This document shows, in pieces, positions 22,760 to 33,472 of a stretch of DNA of 64,000 nt. The stretch comes from Prunella strophiata (lineage: Eukaryota > Chordata > Aves > Passeriformes > Prunellidae). Made by a program: the position numbers and the translations under genes. The DNA is taken from contig JAZBQD010000017.1 in assembly GCA_036583965.1 (NCBI GenBank), positions 29,980,810 through 30,044,809 on the forward strand. The letters are read 5' to 3'. Numbering within the stretch: position 1 is the first letter of the stretch; each line of letters opens with the position of its first letter. Below the pieces are notes generated by a model, which was not told the DNA's origin, ran no database searches, and saw nothing but the letters and a program-made list of their open reading frames with translations.

Positions 22760-22797
22760 GAAGTAGGTATTTTTCAGTGAAGTAGGTATTTTTCAGT
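22760..22797. repeat. 19-bp perfect tandem duplication
   Basis: The unit GAAGTAGGTATTTTTCAGT occurs twice back to back (22760-22778 and 22779-22797), and the flank begins a third unit (GAAG). It lies 450 bp upstream of the EGF exon in NRG1 sense. It looks like a recent local duplication. Confidence 0.95.
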
Positions 22798-24842
22798 GAA
22801 GCTTAACCTGAGGCCCTGTGCTTACTCAAGACCTCAGTCTGGCCCAGCATCTCCTGCAGCTGGGCTCATCTGCTTGAGATGAACATGAGGTTTTGGGACA
22901 CCAATGCTGCTAAACACCATTAGGTGTCTAAACTGCTATTAAATGAAAGTATCACCCTGACCACAGTGTTTTGGAGCTTACTCCCTGCTGCATTTAGGGA
23001 ATACCTAGAGAAGGCAGGAGCACTGCTTATTTAGCAACCTTTAGGGAGGCTGCCAGGGAAGGATAAGCAATCACAGCCTCAGGATTTGCCAATGCAGTTT
23101 CTGTCAAGGATATACACTTCATAAGCTCACAGAAAGCAACTCAAATTATCCCCCCAAGGAGAGGGATAAGCCCCTTTGGTGACAGTCTGTCCACACTGAC
23201 TGTAGGTGAAGCTTAAACTCTTGACAATATGTCCATAAATTTTAAATAGCTAAAACTAACTGAAAACTGTGAAAAGTGGTGGAGAGTCTTGCATGGTATT
23301 TATTTCCAGATATACAGAAGTTAGGAATTTTGCTACTGTGATCAAAAAAATCCCAATATTTTTGTTTCTGAGAGACAGTTTGTACCCTGAGGTGACACAA
23401 TGCTACTACCTATTGACTGATTTCACTGGAATTGACTAGAAAGCTGCAAACACCTACAGAAAAGTTGTCTGATATATTTGAAACCTTTTCTAACACAAAG
23501 ACACCCAATGGGTATGCTTATAATAGATGTCGTGACATTCCACCATTTCCTGTGCACACTGAATCTGAAGAAAACACAGTTTTAGCAGATCAACTATGAA
23601 CAAATACTACTCAAGCATTTCAAACATAGTATGATACAGTCCCTGTCACATTTCATTTTTATGCATTTCACATTATCTTCCAGGTAAATGCATTTTTAGC
23701 GCTTAGTACATGGGAGAGTGCACCACCCTGCCTTTATTCTCTTTCTTGCATGATGCCTTGCTTGTGTGGAGTGCCCTCCTCTAACAGGCCAGGAGAAACC
23801 CTTCGGTGACCTCTTCCAAAACTGAAGCTCCCTCCTGCTTCTCACTTGTATCCACACATTGTGTCACATCTCCACAGATCCTGATCTTGACTGGGGCCTC
23901 TTAGTGTTAATGAAATGCAAACATGGAATACAGATTCCTCATAATAACACATTCCTTTTTCCTGGCCCCTTAAAGCATGATTTATATCCTCTCAGACCAG
24001 GATAAATTTATGTCTGGTCTAGGGGCAGGAAAAGGGGTCATGTTTTAAGAGTAGTCTGACACTCTTGCAGCTAGCACCAGTTCAAACAGGACTTTGCACC
24101 CAATGTTGACAAAAGGCTGGCCTACAGACTGCCATCCGCTCAGCAGTGAAGGGTCCTCTATGTTTGATGTCACAGGCCTGACCACCATCCTTGAGGATCT
24201 CCCCTCCCTTAGGATGATGGGGAGATTTGCCTTGCAGAAGAGCCTTTCCTTCTCTGCTGGTTTGAAAGGAGCCTGGATTATGATCATAAAGGAGGTGCCT
24301 GACATGACAGGCTGTGTCATACTATGTCCTAGGATGTAACAATGTGGGTGAACAAATTCCATCTGTACAGCTAATGTATACTTTGAAGCCTTTGTGAGTC
24401 TCAACATGCAAACAATATTAAGCTTATCACTGCTGATAAACTACCCACCCTTTAATAAAGGGCACACTTCAAGCTGTGAGCCAAATACCCTGAGGAGGTC
24501 CCTGAGCTCAGAAAGCTAGTGCATTAATTTGGAAGGGAAAAACCAGTAACGTTGTCTTCAACATTTTGAAAAAAAAGAACCCCATCAATTTGCTACCCTG
24601 CTGGCTCATGTAATGTTTTAAATTGAACATTGAGGGTAGAAACAGTAACAAGTGGATTTGTAGCTGTCTGTAATTGTTCCATAATCTCACTTGCTTTTTC
24701 TTTAAGCAGAAGTTCAATCAAGAACACCAGGGAGTTTCAAAGTTAACAATCATTTCCCAACTGATATAAATCAGATTTGGACAGCAGCAATTGCTCTGAA
24801 CTGATTACTAGAGATAGGAATAATCTGCAGCTCTCAGAGGAA

Positions 24843-24896
24843 TCTCATGAGACAAGGGCTTCACATATGTGAAGCATCTCCTCACAAGTGAGGAGA
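24843..24896. repeat. Cluster of three perfect inverted repeats
   Basis: Within 54 bp there are a 10-bp palindrome TCTCATGAGA (24843-24852), a 16-bp palindrome CTTCACATATGTGAAG (24859-24874) and a pair of 9-nt arms TCTCCTCAC / GTGAGGAGA separated by AA (24877-24885 and 24888-24896). All three are exact. They could be a dimeric transcription-factor site (CACATATGTG contains an E-box-like core) or a cruciform-prone spot. No function is established. Confidence 0.9.
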
Positions 24897-25863
24897 ATCT
24901 TCACCCATATTTTGGGCATCACTATTCAAAACTGTTGTATAAATCTTGCACAAGAATTTTCTCTGCATTACTGATCTGCTGGCACCATAGTCCCTGTCTG
25001 CCTGAGCTTTGTAATGAGTTGAGGGGAGGAAAAAGGTCTACTGGGAGTTAGTTCTGATATTAATTTTTCTTTGCAAAGTATGTGTAGTTTTTATGGCATA
25101 TGGCCAGTATTCAGTGTATGCACTGGAAGCCTACTTTGCCAATTAAATACAAGAAACACTAACTATGGGTTTGGGTTTCATTTAAAGCCACATAACGGAA
25201 GAAATGTTGTGTTTGGGAGCAGGTGTTCATCAGAGTCCATTTCATACAGTTCACAACTAGCCCCAAAATATGGCCTTGCTGTACATCTCTAGCAGACATA
25301 GTCTTGGAAGATGTTTACTGGGAATGACCAGCAGTGATGAGGTAAAGCACACAGCTGTAGAATATGTATCTGTACACTGTTATTTCTACACCTAGTCAAA
25401 ATTTGTACCTACTTTCTTTTTTGTAATGTTTTCTTCAGCTATACAAGCACAAGAGAGAAAAGCTGGGTTTTTTTTTCCTAACACAGCTTACTGCAAGGAC
25501 TAAGTTACACACATGACAGGTAAATCACAATTTGAAAATATCATGCATGAGAGAATATCTGAAAACACTGCATAGTTTACCTTCCCCTCTCCCTTCCCTG
25601 AAGGCAGAAACACCATATTTAAAAAAGCAACTGCAGACAGTGTGAACAAGGTCACTACTTGTAAAGCAAATATTCACATGGCACTGAAAAACATTGAGAT
25701 CGGGTCCCATCTATGCGAATTGCCTAAAGACATTAACAAGAAGAAAAATAGAAGCTATTCCATTTTACAAAAGCAGTTCTCTAAAAGGTGAATTACTGTT
25801 GTAAAACTACCTTAGGTTCATTTCATGTCAAGCAGACAAAACTTCATGTAATTCTGTTCTTAC

Positions 25864-25893
25864 CTGGGGAATCTCTGACCCTTTCTTTCTGGT
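25864..25893 (-). CDS. Candidate 30-nt in-frame cassette exon of NRG1 (unconfirmed)
   Basis: On the minus strand a TTTTTCTGTTTCAG acceptor (ending 25894) and a CAG|GTAAGA donor (25863) bracket exactly 30 nt. In the phase of the neighbouring NRG1 exon junction (phase 1) it has no stop and reads x-QKERVRDSP followed by a split codon whose G plus CC of the EGF exon gives Ala. That Ala is the residue found at the junction when the Ig exon joins the EGF exon directly (NATSTS in chicken ARIA). If the upstream exon ends in G, the insert would be ten residues, DQKERVRDSP. The splice sites and symmetry are seen. Use as an exon is inference, and I know of no described isoform with this peptide. Confidence 0.35.
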
Positions 25894-28800
25894 CTGAAAC
25901 AGAAAAATGCATTCTTTTTCTCTCTCTTGCTTTCCAAAAAACCTCTGATGCTTAGTGGCTACAGCACCAAGACTACCAGACACTGCACAGACTAGACAGT
26001 CCACTGAGAGGAGCCCTAAGGGATCTCTTACTCAATTGAGACTAAGAGGGAAGAGCTTTGCAAACTAAACAGAATAGTATCCATGCCTCTTTGAATTGAG
26101 TTTCTGCAAAGGTGGTGTAAAATCAGAGGACACACTCAAAGTCATGCAAGGTAGCTAGTGAGATGCTTATGAGTCAATGGAGGCAAAGAGGTGTCTGCAG
26201 CACAAAGGAAAGTTTGCCATTCTCACTAGAAGGCCACTTACTGGAGGTACATATGCCACCTTATTGGACTGCAGATGGACACCTTTCCAGTGTCCTTTTG
26301 TGAACCTGTGGCTATGCTGGTGGTGAGAAAGGGACCTGCATGGAGTGACGGACGCACCGATGGAGAGAAGGAGGTGCATACGAACATGCTTTGGAGTGAC
26401 AGAGTGTCTGCTCCCAGCTGAAAGCCAGTTTTACTAACTCATATTCCTACACCTGAAGTTCATTCATTTCCTTCAAAGCGTAGCCCAGCTCCCTCTTGAC
26501 TTGCTGATGTGCAGTTTAGAGATGCACACCCCTGATCTGTAGGGTAAATTGATTCCCTGTGTACCCTTGGCTGTAGCACTTAAGTCCTCTGTATCTCCAT
26601 GAAACCACCTACATTTTCTTCCTGCTGAGTACCGGGCCTCTTCAACTCACTCTGACTTCCCTGATGAATCCAACTTTCAAGGTACTTACAGTGCAGAAAA
26701 CCTTGGCATTTCTGTACTGCACTGAATGAGGAAAGCTGATTCCAGTGTAACTGTGGGCAGCAGATGCTGTATGGGTACCTTCAAGGAGAAGAGAAGCCAA
26801 AACCTGAGAGCAATCAAAAATTAGGCCCTTTCTAAAAAGACAAGACTTTCCATTTTACCAGGTGTGTAATGAGATGTATTTCACACAGTCTTTCACACTT
26901 AATTATTTCAGACCTGGACCTGCATTCACGTGGCTGTGAATATACCAAAGGTTTAAAAAAACTACCAACACCAACAGATAAACACCAGAGGAAAAAACCC
27001 TCCAAAACAACCAAGTCTCTATATGAGACATTTACAGTCTATTTCACGGGGCTGCTCAGAATTTTTCACATTGTTTTTGTGATTTAATACCCTAAACTGG
27101 CTGTTCAATCCAGTTAATTTTTTTTTTTTTTCAGCTTCTCTCTTCACAAATAACATGCAGTGTAACAGATTCCTGGGACCTCCACATAAGAGGAGGATCT
27201 GTTCAGCCAGCAGCTGGAACTGAGTGCTTAAAAGCTAGAGGAATTGTTCTCTGGCCCTAAGACAGTACTTTCTCACTTTGGCACTATCTCGATGAAGATC
27301 AGGGCCAGCAAGAAGGAAACAGGAAATTGCCGGGTCTGCAAGATAGAAACTTCAGGAAAGATTGAGAGCACATAAACTCTTGCTGAACCAAGGCGGCATG
27401 TCTCTCTTCCCCCTGTGACATGGACACAGTGGTGGTTTCCTTTCACAAATCCAACCTTAGCAAAGCAAAGTAAAAAAAAAATAATAAAAAAAAGAGAAGA
27501 AAAACAAAGCACAGACGCTTCAGCTTGCTGCACCACCCGATGGCTTCCTCCCCGATAGCCAACAGACTGACCCAGTTGGCAGGCGCGCGACTGTGAGACC
27601 TGCACAGCATCTGGCTCACCACAGAGGGTCAAGAGGTGACACATGCTAAACACTGCTGATCAAGAACAGTTTTTGTTTGCTTCATTTAATTTTGAGATGG
27701 TAGAAAGCATGGGCACAGACACAAGAAGTTCACATGTTGTTAGTGAGGAAATGCAATTACTGCTTGCAAAAGAAAGTTTTCAGAAGAAGGGTGGAAAACA
27801 CAGGCTGTGGAAGAATACTAGTGAATGGAAAGACCTGGTTGAAACTGAGCTTTGAGACAAGGCATACTTTTTCACTGCCAATGAAGATGTTAGCTTGCAC
27901 TTGAGGGCGGTGTGATAAGCGAAAAGTTTGTAAGAGCCTTTAGAAAACTTTCCCCACCTGGTGAAGGGAGACATGAATGGTGAAACATGAGGCAGTGACA
28001 GCATCCCAAGAGGAAAAAAGTGTGCCTGGTAGGAAGGGACAGAAGGTAAAGAAAAGAAAGGAGGCGCAGAGGAAATATACATAGATTGCACCAATGCAGG
28101 AAAAGCAGGTCTAAGCTCAGGAATGCTAAACTGACAGCCAGACAGGGAAGTGCTTTTACTACTGGGAGACAATCGTGCAAGTGCCAGGAATGGGCGGGAG
28201 GGTCTGAAAATTTAGAGACCTTAGATTAAAGCAGACAGCAGACAAGGAGCTGAATTGCAAATGTCATGATACAATGAATGTTATCCAATCTGGAGTCCTT
28301 TGTTGCAGTGGAGAACATCCCATCATGCAGAAAAACCTGAGTGGCCAAATAAACTTTAGAAAAGGATTCCTGGCTCACCTTGTTTTGGAGGCCAGAAGGC
28401 CTCTTTCCCATGTTCACTGTGCAGCAAGGTAAGGTACATAACTTATTAGTCTTGAAGTAATGGGCTGAATAAGTCCATGCTAAATGACCATTAATATATT
28501 TGTTAGGAGGTGTTTCATCATGTGTGTATCTCTTGTGTATCTCACAGCTCTTCTACAGAGCTCTGAAAGGTCTCTTCAGGCTGCTGACCACCAGGGCAGA
28601 TGCAGAGGAGACTGCTGAAACTGAAAAGGAGACTTAGAGTGGAGGTAGAGCTTCACAAAGCAAGAGCTGCCCTGGTTGTCCAGTTCCTCCCCTGTTAGCC
28701 CTGCTCCCAAGGGAGCCATTACACTCAGAAGAGAAAACAGCTCTTGGACAGGTGAGAAGCCATCTTCTGCTGAGTGCCAAGGCATAGATACCATACTCAG

Positions 28801-30861
28801 GAGAACTGACTGCACCAAATCACTGGGCAGATCAAGTTTTCCTGTTGGTGTCATGGCCCTGTCTAATCAATAAGAAAGGTGCTATTGCAACCATCTGCAG
28901 CTGCATTGCAGCCTGGAGAGGTGACTGATCGGATCTATGTGGAAATCAAACTGCTGACAGGAGGACTGGACTCAAGACAGTAAAGCAGAGAACTGAGGAT
29001 CTTTTCTCAAGTCCCAAGTGTCCTGGTTCTGCAAGGCACCCTAATCCAAACAGCATCATTTCTGTATAGAGCAAACCCCCATACATGAAGGTTTTAACTC
29101 AAGAAAACTTTTCACTTAAAAAAGCAGGGAAGAAGAACCTTGACAGAACTGAAAGGACAAGCAAAGACTATGAAGATCATGTAGACAGACTGCTGTCCTT
29201 CAAGAAAATGTCCAGAGGGAATCTGAACATTATCTTAAGGCCCTGCCAGCTCCCTAAATTCAACTGCAGATTTGGCATGGCAGCAAGCTTCCTGAGAAAT
29301 GAGACAGCAAGTACAGCTGGACTACCACTGCTTTCCCTGCTTCGGGATGCAAGCTCTGGATTTTTTTTTTTTCCTCTATTCCAGTCCACATATGATGCTT
29401 TCTGTGAGGGCTGATCATTTATCTCACTTGTGCTGTAACCAACATTCAATTACTCAAATAAATAATGGTAGAAAATCTAGGTCTGATTAGCTGCAGTTAG
29501 ATTCCGCACAAGGTAGCCATGCTGTCTTACTGAGAGTTACTGTGGCAGAGGATTGTATTACAGATTCCATCTGGTACCATCAAGTTTGCCCTAATGGGTA
29601 TGTAGTGATACTGACATAACTACTTCCTTATCACATTGAGTACTGAAATAATTTCATTCCATTATAACATAGTCAGTCAAAATCTATTCTTGTTCCTCTT
29701 TCCTCTGAAGGATTTTTCTTATTAATTCCAAGTAACCAATTATACTTGTGCAGATCAGTGCAAAATGTCTTTACCTCTTTAGCTCTATCTACTCATAGAG
29801 AAGCAGGGATAATAAAGACTATTTAGCAGCTTATGAAAGAAAGCCTGAAAGCTTTTTATTACAAATTATGTTTCATATAAATTCAACATGATAATCCCTG
29901 TCATGAATCCTTTTTTCAGGAAAGCACTGCAGCAAGAATATAACTGAAAGTGAGTTAATAAGCCCACACAAATTTGAGATTGCACTCAAGCACCTGCTTA
30001 ATTTAAATTTATTGTCACATTCACTTCCGTGTTTCCCCCTGTGTCTTTGTTTTTCTGAAGAAAAATGGATTTCAGCATGGTGCCTTAAGTGTTCAGCCTT
30101 GTTGAAAGCAAGATTTACCCACTGAAATATCTCATGTAAAATAAATGTGCAAGAGGAGGCTGTGTCTGCAACCTTTCCTTGAATAATTTTAAATGTCCAG
30201 TCCAGGATTCTTAGGCACCCATTAATCTGTCTCCTACTGCATACTCTGCAGTGAAAAACATATAGGTTACTCATTCCACAATGAGACAAGCTTTCATGGA
30301 CTTTGAAGCACATCTTCAGAGTCATTAAGGACATGTTCCCTCCTCATGCCCCCATCCCCAAAGCACAGAAGATTATTTCTTGCTTTCCTTGTGGCCATCT
30401 GCTTCAGGGAGGTGGTCATGAGAGGAAGCCTCTGGAAATGTGAGGTATGAAAGGGATGTGCTAAACCTGAAGGCAATTGAAGCTCAATCACTTCAACCAG
30501 CCTGAGATCCCTGGGTGGTGGGGAAGAGCAGAGTAGCAGAGATTAGCTTTTAAGATATAATTGTAGCCCTTGTCACAAGCTCTGACACAGACTAGTGCAG
30601 AAATATGCCTTCAGTTCTGAGTTAAAGATACAGCAAAAGCAACTTCTCCAGAAAACACAAAGGGTTGCTCACAGGTTGCCAAATATCTCCTTGATATCTT
30701 TGATAAGGAAGCATTACAAGAAAGGATTCCCAATAGACAGACATGTATGAAGATAAGCAAAGAACAAGAATGCTTATCAAAGACAGCTTCCTTTCTAATG
30801 CACTCAATTTATTTTTCAGTTTACCTGGATATTTGTATTACACCAGAGATTTCTGTGGCCT

Positions 30862-30911
30862 TTGATTTTTTTTTTTTTACTTTTTTTTTTTTTTTTACTT
30901 TGTTTTTTTTT
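30862..30911. repeat. T-rich low-complexity run
   Basis: Three T blocks of about 10 to 18 bases separated by AC or ACTTTG. It is ordinary homopolymer-derived sequence, possibly the remnant of a poly(A) tail read in reverse, but no element body was recognised next to it. Confidence 0.8.
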
Positions 30912-32802
30912 TAATTTCTTGTACAATTCAAAACAAAGTTTTGAAATATAACCTGTAGACAAGAAGACAGGCTTTATTCTCTTGCTGTTAAAAACAATAC
31001 CTCAACTTGAAATGTGTCAATTCCCTTGGAAAAAGGCATGATAAAATCTCAGACAGAGCTGTTAGGTCTCTTATGCAGGATCTGCTAGAGGATCCAGTCT
31101 TCTGTCCTCCTTGGGAATTGCTCATTGAGACCACAGAGAAAAATCCTCTCTGTGTGGCTGCAGAGGGAAATTTTGAATGTGTTATCCACCAGCATAGCCA
31201 TGGGACCCATTGTTTCTGAAGAACAGAACTTGCCTGTTTGGAATTTCTCTCTCCAGAGAAGAGTGATGGAGAGAGACATTATTAGGTTATGCCTCGCTTA
31301 TAACAACATCCTTTGGACTCTTTAAGCAGGGTCCTTTCATTGCAAAGTCAAAGCACTTAGAATTCCTATCAAAGAAAGAGCTTTCTGTAGCAAGGGAACC
31401 TTTTCTCATTTCCCTCCCTAATTTCCTGCCTGGAGGTATGAAATTGTCACTGTTTATAGTGTTGCTTGAGAATGAGTGTGTGTGAAGTGGCACACAGGGA
31501 AATCATACTCGTGACAGTAAAAAGACAAACAAGAATGGCCTAGAAAACATGACTAGTAGGGCAAAGCTGAAAGACTTCAGGTTGCCTAGCCTGAAAGAAT
31601 TTTTTTTATAACTGTGTAGTGTAGTCCTGGTGGGACTGACTCCGACAGGCTTCAAAGGATTGCGTGATGTGTCAGGAGCAGTCACACTAGCAGGCAGCAG
31701 CTCAGTGTCCTCAGTGAACCCCGCCCAGGACCTCTGTGAACTGCTGCAGATGGCAGCTGTGACTGCAGGGGAGCAAGCTCTTACACCCAGACCAGTCCTG
31801 ACAGTCTGCTCTCTATCCCCTGCCCTCACTCCTGCCACTTCTTCCACTGCCTGCATTAAAAGGTGTGTGCAGCAGTTCACCTTGGGCTCACTGACAAAGT
31901 TTTGCAGAAAAACTTCAAAAGTCACTGCAAGAGCAGTGGAATGCTTTATGCATTACACCTGCAGTCAATTTGGGCTTTAAAAAAAAATGAATATAGTGGT
32001 ATTTGTTGCAATAGAAAGGACTACCTTCCTTCTATCAACAACACTGCTTGTTCTGATATTATTTTTTTCACCTGCTAACCTTGTTTTATTCACCTGTTGT
32101 TTCTTCAGTTAAGCTGTATTTTAATGTGCTGATGCAGTAATGCCATTTAATAAATTCCTGTTCTTGAGAAACATCAGAGAGGACTATGCAATAAACATGT
32201 TACTGTACCAGACAGTTTTCAAATGTTTATGAAAAGGTTGAAGTTTTTTCACTTAAAAAGAAATACATGAAAACAAGCATAACATTATTTTTCTAGCCTC
32301 TAAAAAAACAGTCTAGTAACAACCATGGCAGAAAATAAAATGTGTTCTTGTTGAGAATAAATGGCACATTTCCTCCAGCAGTTAATTTCTACAATCTGGT
32401 TATAAATCTGTCAAAAATCAGATTTATAATGAAATGCTAACAGATTCCAGGGAATTGCTGTGCTAATAGAGCCACTTTCATACTCATGTGTTCATGCAGA
32501 TACAGACCTGTAGAAAGGATGGATTTGCAAGAATGAGAAAATGGTTCAACAGTCTGATTAGGACAAGACAGGCTCTGAGTGAAGGAGAACATGCAGTCCA
32601 GATGAACGTAATACTTTCTACAGAAAGCAAAGATTTTTGTCCAGCTAGGGGAGGAAATGTGACAACAATGCATGCAGCCACACAGCCAAAAGAACTGCCC
32701 TGTGTACACGTGGCAGTTGCCTTTCCAGCATAAAGTGAGTCACTAAGGCAATCCTATCATTGGTCCTTGCTCTTCAGACTTAAAAGGGATTCTTTGCTGG
32801 TA

Positions 32803-32937
32803 TAGAGCATCTCATGTACAAGAAAAAGCTGAAAGAACAGAGTTTGCTCAGCCTGGAGAAGAGAAGGATTCAGGGTGACCTAACTGTGGCCTTGCAGTAC
32901 CTGAAGGGAGCCTATAAGAAAGATGGAGGCTCACCTT
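32803..32937 (+). mobile_element. CR1-like LINE fragment, 3' part missing
   Basis: The segment reads conceptually as a CR1 ORF2 C-terminal motif: KKLKEQSLLSLEKRRIQGDL then an ALQYLKGAYKKDG-like stretch. This corresponds to the LFSLEKRRLRGDL...YLKG region of CR1. Similarity fades after about 32937, so the usual RLDIR segment and 3' tail are absent or too diverged. The fragment is short, non-functional, and antisense to NRG1. Confidence 0.8.
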
Positions 32938-33330
32938 TCTTCTGCATACTGGGCCTAATTTTGCAGGTTCCTAGCAGAAAACTGTTAGTTCATGGGGATT
33001 TCCCTCATCACATTGCTTGTGAAATAGCATTATTCCACGTGTTTCAGCCTTCCCAAAGACTGGAAGAAAATAGAACACCTGAGCCCAGCAAAACTCAGTG
33101 TTCTTTGCCCAAAAAAGCAGAATGTGTTTCACGTATTACAGTTATTGGGCAGATGTACCAATGTAAGGACAGAAAGAGAGAGAGAAGCTCCTGGAAGTCT
33201 TGAGGACAGGACAGAATTTTTGTACAAATCAGTGAAAAGGGAAGCTACCAAGTGTTTAGGGCCAACATCATAGGTGAATGCTTGATAGAGACAGCAGTGG
33301 AGCTCTCCTGAGGATACAGAGGATGCAGGC

Positions 33331-33348
33331 TTTTTTTTTTTTTTTTTT
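33331..33348. repeat. T18 homopolymer
   Basis: Eighteen consecutive T on the plus strand followed by AAAGAAG. No adjacent element body was recognised. Confidence 0.9.
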
Positions 33349-33456
33349 AAAGAAGCACTATGTTCTAATATGAGGTAAAAAAAGATCAAAAGTTGGAGCT
33401 ATTTAAAAACCCTGAGCCAATCTTAAAAAACCCTGAGTTTAGTTTAGAACAGCAGG

Positions 33457-33472
33457 ATATATATATATATAT
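33457..33472. repeat. (AT)8 microsatellite
   Basis: Eight AT dinucleotides in tandem followed by AAATAATT. Likely polymorphic in length. Confidence 0.9.

Larger units (their letters stand above)
22311..32802 (-). other. NRG1: NRG1 long upstream intron, proximal part
   Basis: Intronic sequence upstream of the EGF exon. It holds a 19-bp tandem duplication (22760-22797), a cluster of inverted repeats (24843-24896), a candidate 30-nt exon (25864-25893), an isolated CpG-rich spot (27583-27589), and T-runs at 27118-27131 and 30862-30911. A 153-codon minus-strand frame at 29873-30334 is unrecognised. No confident coding exon or LINE copy was seen in this part. Confidence 0.75.

Noticed and set aside
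24045..24407. 120-codon minus-strand frame in a GC-richer patch
   Set aside because: The opposite strand is also open across the same interval and neither translation resembles a known protein. Noted only as a possible conserved noncoding patch.
29873..30334. 153-codon open frame on the minus strand, one of the two longest in the window
   Set aside because: No recognisable domain, no flanking splice sites in phase that I could identify, and a composition like the surrounding intron. A few frames of this length are expected by chance in 64 kb.
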